Source of the DNA: Paenibacillus typhae
GTDB taxonomy: Bacteria > Bacillota > Bacilli > Paenibacillales > Paenibacillaceae
Assembly (NCBI RefSeq): GCF_900099765.1
Contig: NZ_FNDX01000024.1
Span: 24,240 to 88,239, forward strand
Direction: 5' to 3'
DNA: 64,000 nucleotides
Below are positions 52,598 through 60,069 of the stretch, piece by piece. A program made the position numbers and the translations under genes. Numbering within the stretch: the stretch's first letter is position 1; each line of letters begins with the position of its first letter. The notes beneath the pieces were generated by a model. It searched no databases. It had not been told where the DNA came from and was given only the letters and a program-made list of their open reading frames with translations.

Positions 52598-54661
52598 CTA
52601 TACGCTGAACCTGGACAGCCGCTCCCTGAGCATGAGAGAAGCCTTCTCCAGCTTACCTGAAAGCTCGACCAGATAATCACTCACATTCTGCTGTTCGCCG
52701 CTGAGTGAAGCAACCTCCTCGGAGGCCGCAGAGGATTCCTCGGCAAACGAGCTGACATTCCCGATCGTCTCTGACAGCCCTCTTTGAGACTGGCTTAACC
52801 CGGCGATGGAATCCGAGACAGAATCAAGGCTCGCTATGAACTGGTTCATCCGCTCCTGTACCGATACGAAAATTTCACTTGTATCCCGGACTGAGGCCAT
52901 CTGCTCCGTAAAGAGCGGGGCTACTTGAGACAAGGCGTTCACCGTCTCATTAATATCCTTAATAATCGTGTCTGTAGTTTCCGCGACCAGGGCAATCGAG
53001 CGCTTGGACTGGTCGGCAAGCTGGCGGATTTCATCCGCTACCACCATGAAGCCGCTGCCCGCCTCGCCTGCACGCGCTGCTTCGATAGTCGCATTCAGCG
53101 ACAGAATATTCGTCTGCTGCGTGATATTCTGCATGACATCCAGCACCTTGATGACCGAGGATGCCGTCTCCTGCAGCTCGTTCACCTTCTCCACCAGGGT
53201 ACCGGTCATTCTGCCGGTGCTCCCGGTTCTGTCCAGGAGCTCCTGCAGCCTGGCAACTCCCTCACGGCTCGATTGCCCGACACTGTGTGCCGTGCTGCTC
53301 ATTTCCTGTGCTGCAGTGATAACCAGGGCTGTCTGGCCGGATATCCGCTCCGTCATTTCATTGCCCCGGTCGGCTTCAAGCGCCAGGCTGCCGGCCCCGC
53401 CGGCAATCTCCTCCGTTGCGGAAGCGATATCCCGGGCCGCCATCGCCGTCTTGCGTGACGCCTCGCCCAGAGCGTCTGCCGTCTCAAGCACTTCACGGGC
53501 GGTTTCATTCGTATGTACTACAAGCTCGTTAATCCGCTCCATCATCATATTAAAGGAGCCGGAGAGCTGGCCGATTTCGTCCCTTGACGTTACTTGGGTT
53601 CTAACCCTGAGATCCCCCTCCGCTCCCTGGAACATCAGCGTTTTCAACCGGTTCAGCGGTCCCGAGACCATCCGCATCATCCAGAATCCGATTAAAGCTG
53701 CAATAATGCCGGCGGCTGCGACAGCAATGTATGTGGTATTCAGGATACGCCCTGCTTCCCTGGTCAAATTGTCCGCCGGGACTACGCCCAGAACCCTCCA
53801 TCCTGAGCTTGCCAGTGTGCCGTACACCGCCAGAATGGATTTGCCCTGCTCATCCTTGGTCGGCAGCGAGCCTGATGCCTGGCTCAGGCCATTAAACAGT
53901 GTTCCGCCCAGGCGCAGATAAGAATCCGCTTCCTGATGCTGTGAGGTGGCAATAAGCTCATCTTTGCTTGTCAGCAGCTGGATGTAGGAATCCGCGCCCA
54001 AGCTGACCTTGCTTAGCTGGTTCTCAATATCGGCGGTCTTGATATCACAAACTGCAATATAGCCTGCATTCCCGGAGCTACCGCTAACCGATTTGGCAAA
54101 ATGAAAAACCCCCGCATTCTCCCCCTGCTTCACAGCCTGTGTAATCCATACACCCTGGGGCTGCTTTTGCAGCTGGCTGAACCAGTCACTGCTTCGAATT
54201 CCTTCAACAAATGTGTTGTCAGACGCTCCTGAAGCAACAACCGGCAGGCGCTCATCCAACGGAACAAGATATACAGCCTGCATATTACCGGCAGCAATGA
54301 GCCACTTATCCAAAACGGCCTGAATTCTTGCAGCCGCTGCCTCCCGCGTCCCATTGCCGGATGACGCCGTTCCAGACTGGACAGCCTGCATAATCGCACC
54401 GTTGTAAAACAGCTCGCCCAGCCTGTCCTCAAAACGCAGCAGAATAACATCCAGCTTCTCAGCCGTCTGCTGAACAGTCTGTTCGTTAGCTGCCAGAGCA
54501 TTAGTTTCAATCGTATGCTTAGCTACGGAGTACGAGGTATAGCCAAGTGACAGCACTATTCCCATAGTGGTGATGAAAAACACCAGGAATAACCGCGTTC
54601 CCAGCGATCTGGATGGAAGCAGCCGGGTGAATCCACTGCTGCCTGTTTTTGATTTGCTCAC
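52598..54661 (-). CDS. Methyl-accepting chemotaxis protein
   Basis: A transmembrane chemoreceptor of about 687 residues. Order: N-terminal helix (about 22–44), an extracytoplasmic double-Cache-like sensor (about 45–300), a second helix (about 308–330), HAMP (about 332–385) and the signalling coiled coil. The kinase-contacting tip is intact (IEAARAGEAGSGFMVVADEIR). No CheR/CheB-binding pentapeptide is seen at the C-terminus. The GTG at 54661 is favoured by CGGTGG 6 bases upstream; an ATG at 54682 and another at 54715 in the same frame have poorer SD sequences. It is divergent from the mannan operon and paralogous to the receptor at 60070. Confidence 0.9.
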   Translation of the reverse strand: MSKSKTGSSGFTRLLPSRSLGTRLFLVFFITTMGIVLSLGYTSYSVAKHTIETNALAANEQTVQQTAEKLDVILLRFEDRLGELFYNGAIMQAVQSGTASSGNGTREAAAARIQAVLDKWLIAAGNMQAVYLVPLDERLPVVASGASDNTFVEGIRSSDWFSQLQKQPQGVWITQAVKQGENAGVFHFAKSVSGSSGNAGYIAVCDIKTADIENQLSKVSLGADSYIQLLTSKDELIATSQHQEADSYLRLGGTLFNGLSQASGSLPTKDEQGKSILAVYGTLASSGWRVLGVVPADNLTREAGRILNTTYIAVAAAGIIAALIGFWMMRMVSGPLNRLKTLMFQGAEGDLRVRTQVTSRDEIGQLSGSFNMMMERINELVVHTNETAREVLETADALGEASRKTAMAARDIASATEEIAGGAGSLALEADRGNEMTERISGQTALVITAAQEMSSTAHSVGQSSREGVARLQELLDRTGSTGRMTGTLVEKVNELQETASSVIKVLDVMQNITQQTNILSLNATIEAARAGEAGSGFMVVADEIRQLADQSKRSIALVAETTDTIIKDINETVNALSQVAPLFTEQMASVRDTSEIFVSVQERMNQFIASLDSVSDSIAGLSQSQRGLSETIGNVSSFAEESSAASEEVASLSGEQQNVSDYLVELSGKLEKASLMLRERLSRFSV

Positions 54662-54865
54662 AAAAAACCACCGCCGAATCATTATTATCTTTTGCACATA
54701 ACCGCAATTAATCATAAACGATTAAGCTTACATTTGCTGTGATTTTGTTCCATTAGGCGATTCCTGTCGAAGATTTCTTAAAAAGAACGGATTCCCCGCC
54801 TCGTTTCATCCCTTTCCCCTCTTGAAATCGCTCCCGAAAAGGGTTATAACTAAACTGTGTTGATT

Positions 54866-54913
54866 TTGTTATTTGCTTTTAACTAAATAATAATAACAAA
54901 ATTAATTTTGTTA
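54866..54913 (+). promoter_or_regulatory. Promoter and palindromic operator of the mannan operon
   Basis: TTGTTA (54866–54871), 17 bases, AATAAT (54889–54894) is the likely promoter. A perfect 20-bp palindrome (TAACAAAATT and its complement, 54894–54913) begins at the last base of the -10, so a bound repressor would block transcription. A similar sequence lies in the lacI promoter at 59937. Confidence 0.65.
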
Positions 54914-54947
54914 TATTCCATTATCATTAGCAAAGCGGGGGTTGCAA

Positions 54948-55907
54948 ATGTCACGGCTGAATGAATATGTCGGAGGCGTTACCTGGGGTTTCATGGGCAA
55001 ACGGGGAACGTGGGCAACAGAGGCTGCCGGGGCCTCAATGGGACTTATGAAATCGGTTACGGGAGCCAACTGGACGGCAATCACCTTCAGCGCTTTTCAG
55101 GCTACTGCCCAGTCCACAGCTATCCCTTACCAGGAGGCACCGACGGTCACTGATGATGAAGTGCTCTGGGCAATCCGCAAGGCCAAGTCACTGGACTTAA
55201 AGGTCTGCCTGAAACCGATTGTCAACTGCGCTGACGGGACATGGCGGGCACATATCAATTTCTTCGACAAGGATGTTCCCTGTGAGCCCAAGTGGTCAGA
55301 CTGGTTCCGCTCTTATACCGCCTTTATCCTGCATTATGCTGCGATTGCCGAGGAAACCGGCTGTGAAATGTTCTGCATCGGCTGTGAAATGGTGCAGACG
55401 GACCGGCGTGAAGCCGAATGGCGCACACTGATTGCGGAAGTCCGCAGGGTATACACCGGTGTACTGACCTACAATTGCGACAAGTATCAGGAGGACAATG
55501 TGACCTGGTGGGATGCGCTCGATGTCATCTCGTCCAGCGGTTATTATCCTGAAACAGACTGGGAAGAGCAGCTGGACAGAATTGAAGTGGTGGTAAAAGC
55601 GTACGGCAAGCCTTTTTTCTTTATGGAAGCCGGCTGTCCGAGCCGCAGCGGAAGCGCAGCGATTCCCAATGACTGGTCACTGCCGGGCGTACCGGATCAG
55701 GAGGAGCAGCTCCGCTTCTACAGGGCGATGTTCGGTGCAAGCGGGTGCCGCAGCTGGGTGCAGGGCTTCATGCTCTGGGACTGGCCGGCTGAGCTTTACC
55801 CACCGGAGGAGGCAGCAGAGAGTGATGATTACTGTATGTACGGCAAGGCGGCTGCTCCGGTTATCAAGGAATTTTTCACCTCCAAAATAATAAATAATCA
55901 GGAGTGA
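54948..55907 (+). CDS. GH113-type beta-1,4-mannanase
   Basis: A 319-residue TIM-barrel enzyme that fits family GH113, cleaving beta-1,4-mannan and manno-oligosaccharides. The acid/base is Glu147 in IGCEMVQ and the nucleophile Glu227 in FMEAGCPS, with NEYVGGVTWGF at the N-terminus typical of the family. No signal peptide is seen, suggesting an intracellular oligosaccharide-processing role. The ATG at 54948 has GGGGG 6 bases upstream; a TTG two codons earlier is in frame. First gene of a three-gene operon with a 2-epimerase (10 bp gap) and a GH130 phosphorylase, which supports the mannan assignment. Confidence 0.85.
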   Translation: MSRLNEYVGGVTWGFMGKRGTWATEAAGASMGLMKSVTGANWTAITFSAFQATAQSTAIPYQEAPTVTDDEVLWAIRKAKSLDLKVCLKPIVNCADGTWRAHINFFDKDVPCEPKWSDWFRSYTAFILHYAAIAEETGCEMFCIGCEMVQTDRREAEWRTLIAEVRRVYTGVLTYNCDKYQEDNVTWWDALDVISSSGYYPETDWEEQLDRIEVVVKAYGKPFFFMEAGCPSRSGSAAIPNDWSLPGVPDQEEQLRFYRAMFGASGCRSWVQGFMLWDWPAELYPPEEAAESDDYCMYGKAAAPVIKEFFTSKIINNQE

Positions 55908-55917
55908 ACGAATCAAA

Positions 55918-57132
55918 ATGAAAATAGCAACTGAAGCGTGGCTGGATGCCCTCACAAACGAGCTGCAGAACAATATCCTCAGCTTCTGGATGAAGCACAC
56001 ACTGGATGAGGAGCATGGCGGTTTCGTCGGGAAGATCGACAATCAAATGAAGGTGATTCCCGGAGCCGAGAAGAGCCTGGTGCTTAATGCGCGGATTCTC
56101 TGGACCTTTGCGACGGCTTACCGGACCTATGGGTCAGCTGAATACCTGGGTATGGCTGAACGGGCCTACCGTTACCTGCTGGAGCATTTTCTGGATAAGG
56201 AATACGGCGGGCTGTACTGGATGGTGGACGCTTCGGGTGCTCCTTCCCAGTCCAAGAAGCAGGTATATGGGCAGGCTTTTGCCATCTATGCTTTGGCTGA
56301 ATTCTATCATGCCACCGGCAATGAGGAAGCACTGAATCACGCAGTAGAGTTATTCCGGGTTTTGGAGAAGTACAGCTATGATTCTCTTTATAAAGGATAT
56401 ATCGAAGCCTTGTCCCGCGAATGGGAGGTTACAGATGAACTGTCGCTCAGCGATAAGGATATGAATGAGAAGAAATCAATGAATACCCACCTCCATGTCC
56501 TTGAAGGCTATACGGGCCTCTATCGGGTGTGGAAGTCAGAGGAGCTGCGGGTGAAGCTGGCCGAGCTGATTGACACGATGCTTGTCCACATTATTGATGA
56601 TCAGGGCCAGCATTTTCACTTGTTCATGGATGAAGAGTGGCATGTCAAATCGGATATTACGTCCTACGGCCACGATATTGAAGGCAGCTGGCTGCTGGTG
56701 GAAGCGGCAGAGGTGCTGGGGGATGAAGCGCTGCTGGAACGTGTACGCAAGGTTGCTGTAACTATGGCTGAAGCCGTGCTGGCCGAAGGTATAGACAAGG
56801 ACGGCGGCATCTGGAATGAGGCCGACAAGAACGGCCTGCTAAACGAAGAAAAAGACTGGTGGCCGCAGGCGGAAGCCATGGTAGGGTTCTATAACGCTTA
56901 TCAGCTGACACAGGATACACGGTTCCTGGATGCCTCTGCAGCAGTGTGGACGTTCATCGACCGTTATATTGTTGACCACGAGCATGGTGAATGGTACTGG
57001 GCAGTAGATGAGCATCGGCAGCCAGTCGCCCACGCTCCCAAGGTCAGTGCCTGGAAATGCCCCTATCATAACGGCAGAGCCTGCTTTGAGATGATCGGAA
57101 GACTGCAGGCCGCTGTAAAGGAGACTCATTAA
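55918..57132 (+). CDS. Mannobiose/cellobiose 2-epimerase (AGE family)
   Basis: Cytosolic (alpha/alpha)6-barrel enzyme, 404 residues. Converts the reducing-end mannose of mannobiose to glucose, giving mannosyl-glucose; the same fold epimerises cellobiose. The catalytic and substrate-binding histidines are visible: His191 and His193 in NTHLHVLEGYT, His252 in SYGHDIEGS and His384 in CPYHNGR. Placed between a GH113 mannanase and a GH130 phosphorylase, mannobiose is the likely substrate. The stop overlaps the next start by one base. Confidence 0.92.
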   Translation: MKIATEAWLDALTNELQNNILSFWMKHTLDEEHGGFVGKIDNQMKVIPGAEKSLVLNARILWTFATAYRTYGSAEYLGMAERAYRYLLEHFLDKEYGGLYWMVDASGAPSQSKKQVYGQAFAIYALAEFYHATGNEEALNHAVELFRVLEKYSYDSLYKGYIEALSREWEVTDELSLSDKDMNEKKSMNTHLHVLEGYTGLYRVWKSEELRVKLAELIDTMLVHIIDDQGQHFHLFMDEEWHVKSDITSYGHDIEGSWLLVEAAEVLGDEALLERVRKVAVTMAEAVLAEGIDKDGGIWNEADKNGLLNEEKDWWPQAEAMVGFYNAYQLTQDTRFLDASAAVWTFIDRYIVDHEHGEWYWAVDEHRQPVAHAPKVSAWKCPYHNGRACFEMIGRLQAAVKETH

Positions 57133-58304
57133 TGACAGCATTATTCGAAGAACGCAAAGCACAGCTGACCCAGCGCTATGAGGCGCTGATCACCCGGACC
57201 AATGAAAAGCTGCCCTACGGCAACGGGATTTATGACCGCTACCGCTACCCTCTGCTGACTGCAGAGCACGCTCCGCTGATCTGGCGTTATGATTTTAACC
57301 CGGAGACTAACCCCTACTTCGCCGAACGGATTGGCGTTAACGGCGTGTTTAATCCCGGGGCAATCGAGCTGGACGGTAAATTCTACCTTATCGCCCGTGT
57401 TGAAGGCAACGACCGCAAATCGTTTTTCGCCGTCGCCGAGAGTGACAGCGGAGTGGACGGCTTCCGGTTCTGGGATCATCCGTTCGTCCTGCCTGAGACG
57501 GAAGAGCCTGACGTCAACGTCTACGACATGCGCCTTACCAAGCATGAGGACGGCTGGATCTATGGCCTGTTCTGCACCGAGCGCAAAGACCCGGATGCCC
57601 CGCATGGCGACCTGTCCAGCGCCGTGGCACAGTGCGGGATCGCGCGCACCAGAGACCTGAAGAGCTGGGAGCGCCTGGCCGACCTGAAAACCGGCTCCGC
57701 CCAGCAGCGCAATGTCGTGCTGCATCCAGAGTTTGTAGACGGCAAGTATGCCTTCTACACCCGTCCGCAGGACGGCTTCATCGATGCCGGTTCCGGCGGC
57801 GGCATCGGCTGGGGCTTGTCTGACACCATTGAGAATGCGGTAATCGGCAGCGAAACCATCATCGACCAGCGCTATTATCATACGGTTAAGGAAGTGAAGA
57901 ACGGCCAGGGCCCGGCTCCAATCAAAACGCCGCGCGGCTGGCTTCATATCGCCCACGGCGTGCGCAATACCGCTGCCGGCCTGCGCTATGTGCTCTATGT
58001 CTTCCTGTCCGACCTGAATGAGCCGAACATGGTCACCCATGCTCCGGGAGGCCACTTCATCGCACCGGACGGGGAAGAACGCGTCGGGGATGTCTCTAAC
58101 GTGGTGTTCTGCAACGGCGTAATCGCCCGTGACAACGGGGATATCTATATCTACTACGCCTCCTCAGACACCCGCGTGCATGTCGCAACCACCACAGTCG
58201 GCCAGATGCTCGACTATGTGCTGAACACACCGGAAGATCCGCTCCGCTCCTACGCCTGCGTTCAGCAGCGCATCGCATTGATCGACCGTAATCTGCAGCT
58301 ATAA
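57132..58304 (+). CDS. 4-O-beta-D-mannosyl-D-glucose phosphorylase (GH130)
   Basis: A 390-residue five-bladed-propeller phosphorylase of the GH130_1 type. Uses phosphate to split mannosyl-glucose into mannose 1-phosphate and glucose, saving ATP. The general acid is Asp132 in NVYDMRL, matching the position in characterised enzymes; NGVFNPGAI near residue 73 and the phosphate-binding His and Arg in RYYHTVKE and AHGVRN are family features. Third gene of the operon, overlapping the epimerase stop (TAATG), so the three act in sequence: mannanase, epimerase, phosphorylase. Confidence 0.92.
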   Translation: MTALFEERKAQLTQRYEALITRTNEKLPYGNGIYDRYRYPLLTAEHAPLIWRYDFNPETNPYFAERIGVNGVFNPGAIELDGKFYLIARVEGNDRKSFFAVAESDSGVDGFRFWDHPFVLPETEEPDVNVYDMRLTKHEDGWIYGLFCTERKDPDAPHGDLSSAVAQCGIARTRDLKSWERLADLKTGSAQQRNVVLHPEFVDGKYAFYTRPQDGFIDAGSGGGIGWGLSDTIENAVIGSETIIDQRYYHTVKEVKNGQGPAPIKTPRGWLHIAHGVRNTAAGLRYVLYVFLSDLNEPNMVTHAPGGHFIAPDGEERVGDVSNVVFCNGVIARDNGDIYIYYASSDTRVHVATTTVGQMLDYVLNTPEDPLRSYACVQQRIALIDRNLQL

Positions 58305-58321
58305 CTTATCCGCTCTACAGC

Positions 58322-58374
58322 AAAAAGACGGGTGCCGGCAGAACTTAATTGTTCCTGCCGGCACCCGCCTTTTG
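58322..58374 (+). terminator. Terminator of the mannan operon
   Basis: Stem CGGGTGCCGGCAG/CTGCCGGCACCCG with an inner GAAC/GTTC and a following CCTTTTG run. The A-run on the left makes it usable by the minus strand too. Confidence 0.9.
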
Positions 58375-58428
58375 TTATCGCTTGAAAACGGTTGATCCGC
58401 CCGGCAGCATACAATACTTTTGCCGAAA

Positions 58429-58758
58429 CTAATAAACCTCCCCCTCATCTCCCTGTACTTTAGCGCCTAATCCGGCAGCAACCCCGCTCATTCTCTCTAT
58501 TACAAAATCATCGGCACCCGCTACTGTAATCCGTCCATCTGTATATTTAAAAGGGATTTGTTCGTCCTCTTCCGCCAGCCAGTTAAAAAAGTCTCCGCCA
58601 ATCGCCAGCGTTCCAAACGGACCTTGCACCGAAAGACCGCTGCTATACTCAAAGTCCTCCTGACCGGCAAAAAAGGCTTTCGCCTCCTCCAGTGAAATCG
58701 GGTTGCTGCCGCTTTCCGTCCAGTGTTCCGCCCGGGTAATATGTACATCATAACTCAT
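58429..58758 (-). CDS. Small conserved-looking protein of unknown function
   Basis: A 109-residue acidic cytoplasmic protein starting MSYDVHITRAEHW. I do not recognise a named family, although short proteins beginning in this way (MSYDxHI.RAE.W) are common in bacteria, often near toxin or repeat loci. It contains a PISLEEAKAFF helix and a beta-rich C-terminus. No transmembrane part or catalytic motif. The ATG at 58758 has GGAG 11 bases upstream; a GTG at 58770 overlaps that box. It lies between the mannan terminator and the lacI gene, on the latter's strand. Confidence 0.6.
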   Translation of the reverse strand: MSYDVHITRAEHWTESGSNPISLEEAKAFFAGQEDFEYSSGLSVQGPFGTLAIGGDFFNWLAEEDEQIPFKYTDGRITVAGADDFVIERMSGVAAGLGAKVQGDEGEVY

Positions 58759-58828
58759 ATCGATGTTCACTCCAGTTTCGATTTTTTTTATTAGTGGACA
58801 GCGTATCCGGCTTCAGTCTGACCTTCGC

Positions 58829-59893
58829 TCAGCTGCGCGGCTCAGCCACCGAATCCCGGTGGACGATGTCGGCAGCGATCAGTATCTTCTCCAGCGGCGA
58901 AGACGGGCTGTTAATCCGGCTCAGCAGCTTCTCTACGGCAGCCCGGCCCATCGCTTCTTTGGGCACATGGACCGTGGTGAGCGGCGGAATGCCTCTGGCG
59001 GCATCATCAATATTGTCAAAGCCGGTAACGGAAATATCCCCCGGCACGGACAAGCCCTCCTCCCGGAGCACATTGCAGACAGTGAGCGCAATAAAATCAT
59101 TGCCGCACAGCAGCGCGGTCGGCATATTGTTTGCTTTTCTGCGCTTTAGCAGCCACTGCTTGAGTTCTTCATGCAAGATGATCGAGTCCATTCCTTCCTG
59201 CAGCAGCAGCTCGTCATCACCGGACTGGGGCTGCAGCCCGCCCTCCTCCAGCGAACTGCGGAACCCGATCCAGCGGTCCCTGAAGCTGCGTGAATAACGG
59301 ATCGGACCGATAAAATGCTGGTGCGTATGGCCGATTCCCAGCAGATGATTGGTCAGCCTGGACATGGAATCCATATTGTTCGCAAATACGGTATCGCTTG
59401 GAATAAGCGGATCTTCATGGTCTATAAGCACCATGGGCAGACCGATCCGGTGCACCTCCAGCAGCAGCGAGGTTGAGATCGTGCCTACACCGACCAGGCC
59501 AAGCAGGCCGCCGGGATTCAGGATATTCACAAAGTTGTCTGCGCGGTGCTCGGAGACGATTACCATACCCAGTCCCTGCTCATCCAAAGCGAGGGCGATC
59601 CCGTCAACAATTTTACCCCAGTACAGCGAATCCTGTGTCTGCGAACGGATATTGGGCATCAGCACCAGGACCGACTGTTTATTACGGTCACCGGCAGACG
59701 TTTGGGTGGAGCGTTTTGCATTTTGCATATAGGCGTTCTTCTGCGTAAAATAGCCCAGCTGTGAAGCAGCCTGAATCACCCGTTCCCGGGTCGTTTCATT
59801 GACGCCCTCTTTGCCGGACAGGGACTTGGAAACGACAAATTTAGAGACCCCGAGGTGGTCGGCGATTTTTTGCATCGTTATCTTTTTAGCCAC
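58829..59893 (-). CDS. LacI-family transcriptional regulator of the mannan module
   Basis: A 354-residue repressor. Residues ~5–55 are the LacI HTH plus hinge helix (TMQKIADHLGVSKFVVSKSLSGKEGVN…). The effector domain of periplasmic-binding-protein type spans ~75–345, with the usual ALLCGNDFIALTV and ISVTGFDNID segments. The GTG start has GGAGG 7 bases upstream. Its promoter contains a sequence resembling the palindrome in front of the GH113 gene, so it is likely to repress itself and the mannan operon until a manno-oligosaccharide binds. This is inference from motif sharing and position. Confidence 0.9.
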   Translation of the reverse strand: MAKKITMQKIADHLGVSKFVVSKSLSGKEGVNETTRERVIQAASQLGYFTQKNAYMQNAKRSTQTSAGDRNKQSVLVLMPNIRSQTQDSLYWGKIVDGIALALDEQGLGMVIVSEHRADNFVNILNPGGLLGLVGVGTISTSLLLEVHRIGLPMVLIDHEDPLIPSDTVFANNMDSMSRLTNHLLGIGHTHQHFIGPIRYSRSFRDRWIGFRSSLEEGGLQPQSGDDELLLQEGMDSIILHEELKQWLLKRRKANNMPTALLCGNDFIALTVCNVLREEGLSVPGDISVTGFDNIDDAARGIPPLTTVHVPKEAMGRAAVEKLLSRINSPSSPLEKILIAADIVHRDSVAEPRS

Positions 59894-59936
59894 TTATATT
59901 CCTCCAAGTAATAATTCCGTTATCATAACATTTACC

Positions 59937-59975
59937 TAACAAAATAATTATACTTGTCCTTTTCGGGATACACAA
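59937..59975 (-). promoter_or_regulatory. lacI promoter with an operator-like sequence
   Basis: Minus strand TTGTGT, 17 bases, TATAAT. TAACAAAATAATTATA (plus, 59937–59952), one base shorter in the middle than the mannan-operon palindrome, overlaps the -10. Confidence 0.6.
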
Positions 59976-59997
59976 GGAAAAGCCCCTCACAAATGAA

Positions 59998-60031
59998 CAG
60001 GCCGACTCTCCGCTGAGGAAGAACCGGCCTG
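59998..60031 (-). terminator. Hairpin after the second chemoreceptor gene
   Basis: CAGGCCG/CGGCCTG, 7 bp, with a 20-base loop. The T-content after it is modest (TTCATTTG), so confidence is limited. Confidence 0.5.
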
Positions 60032-60069
60032 ACTCTGCAATATGAAGACCAGCTGACTGCCGGCCAATT

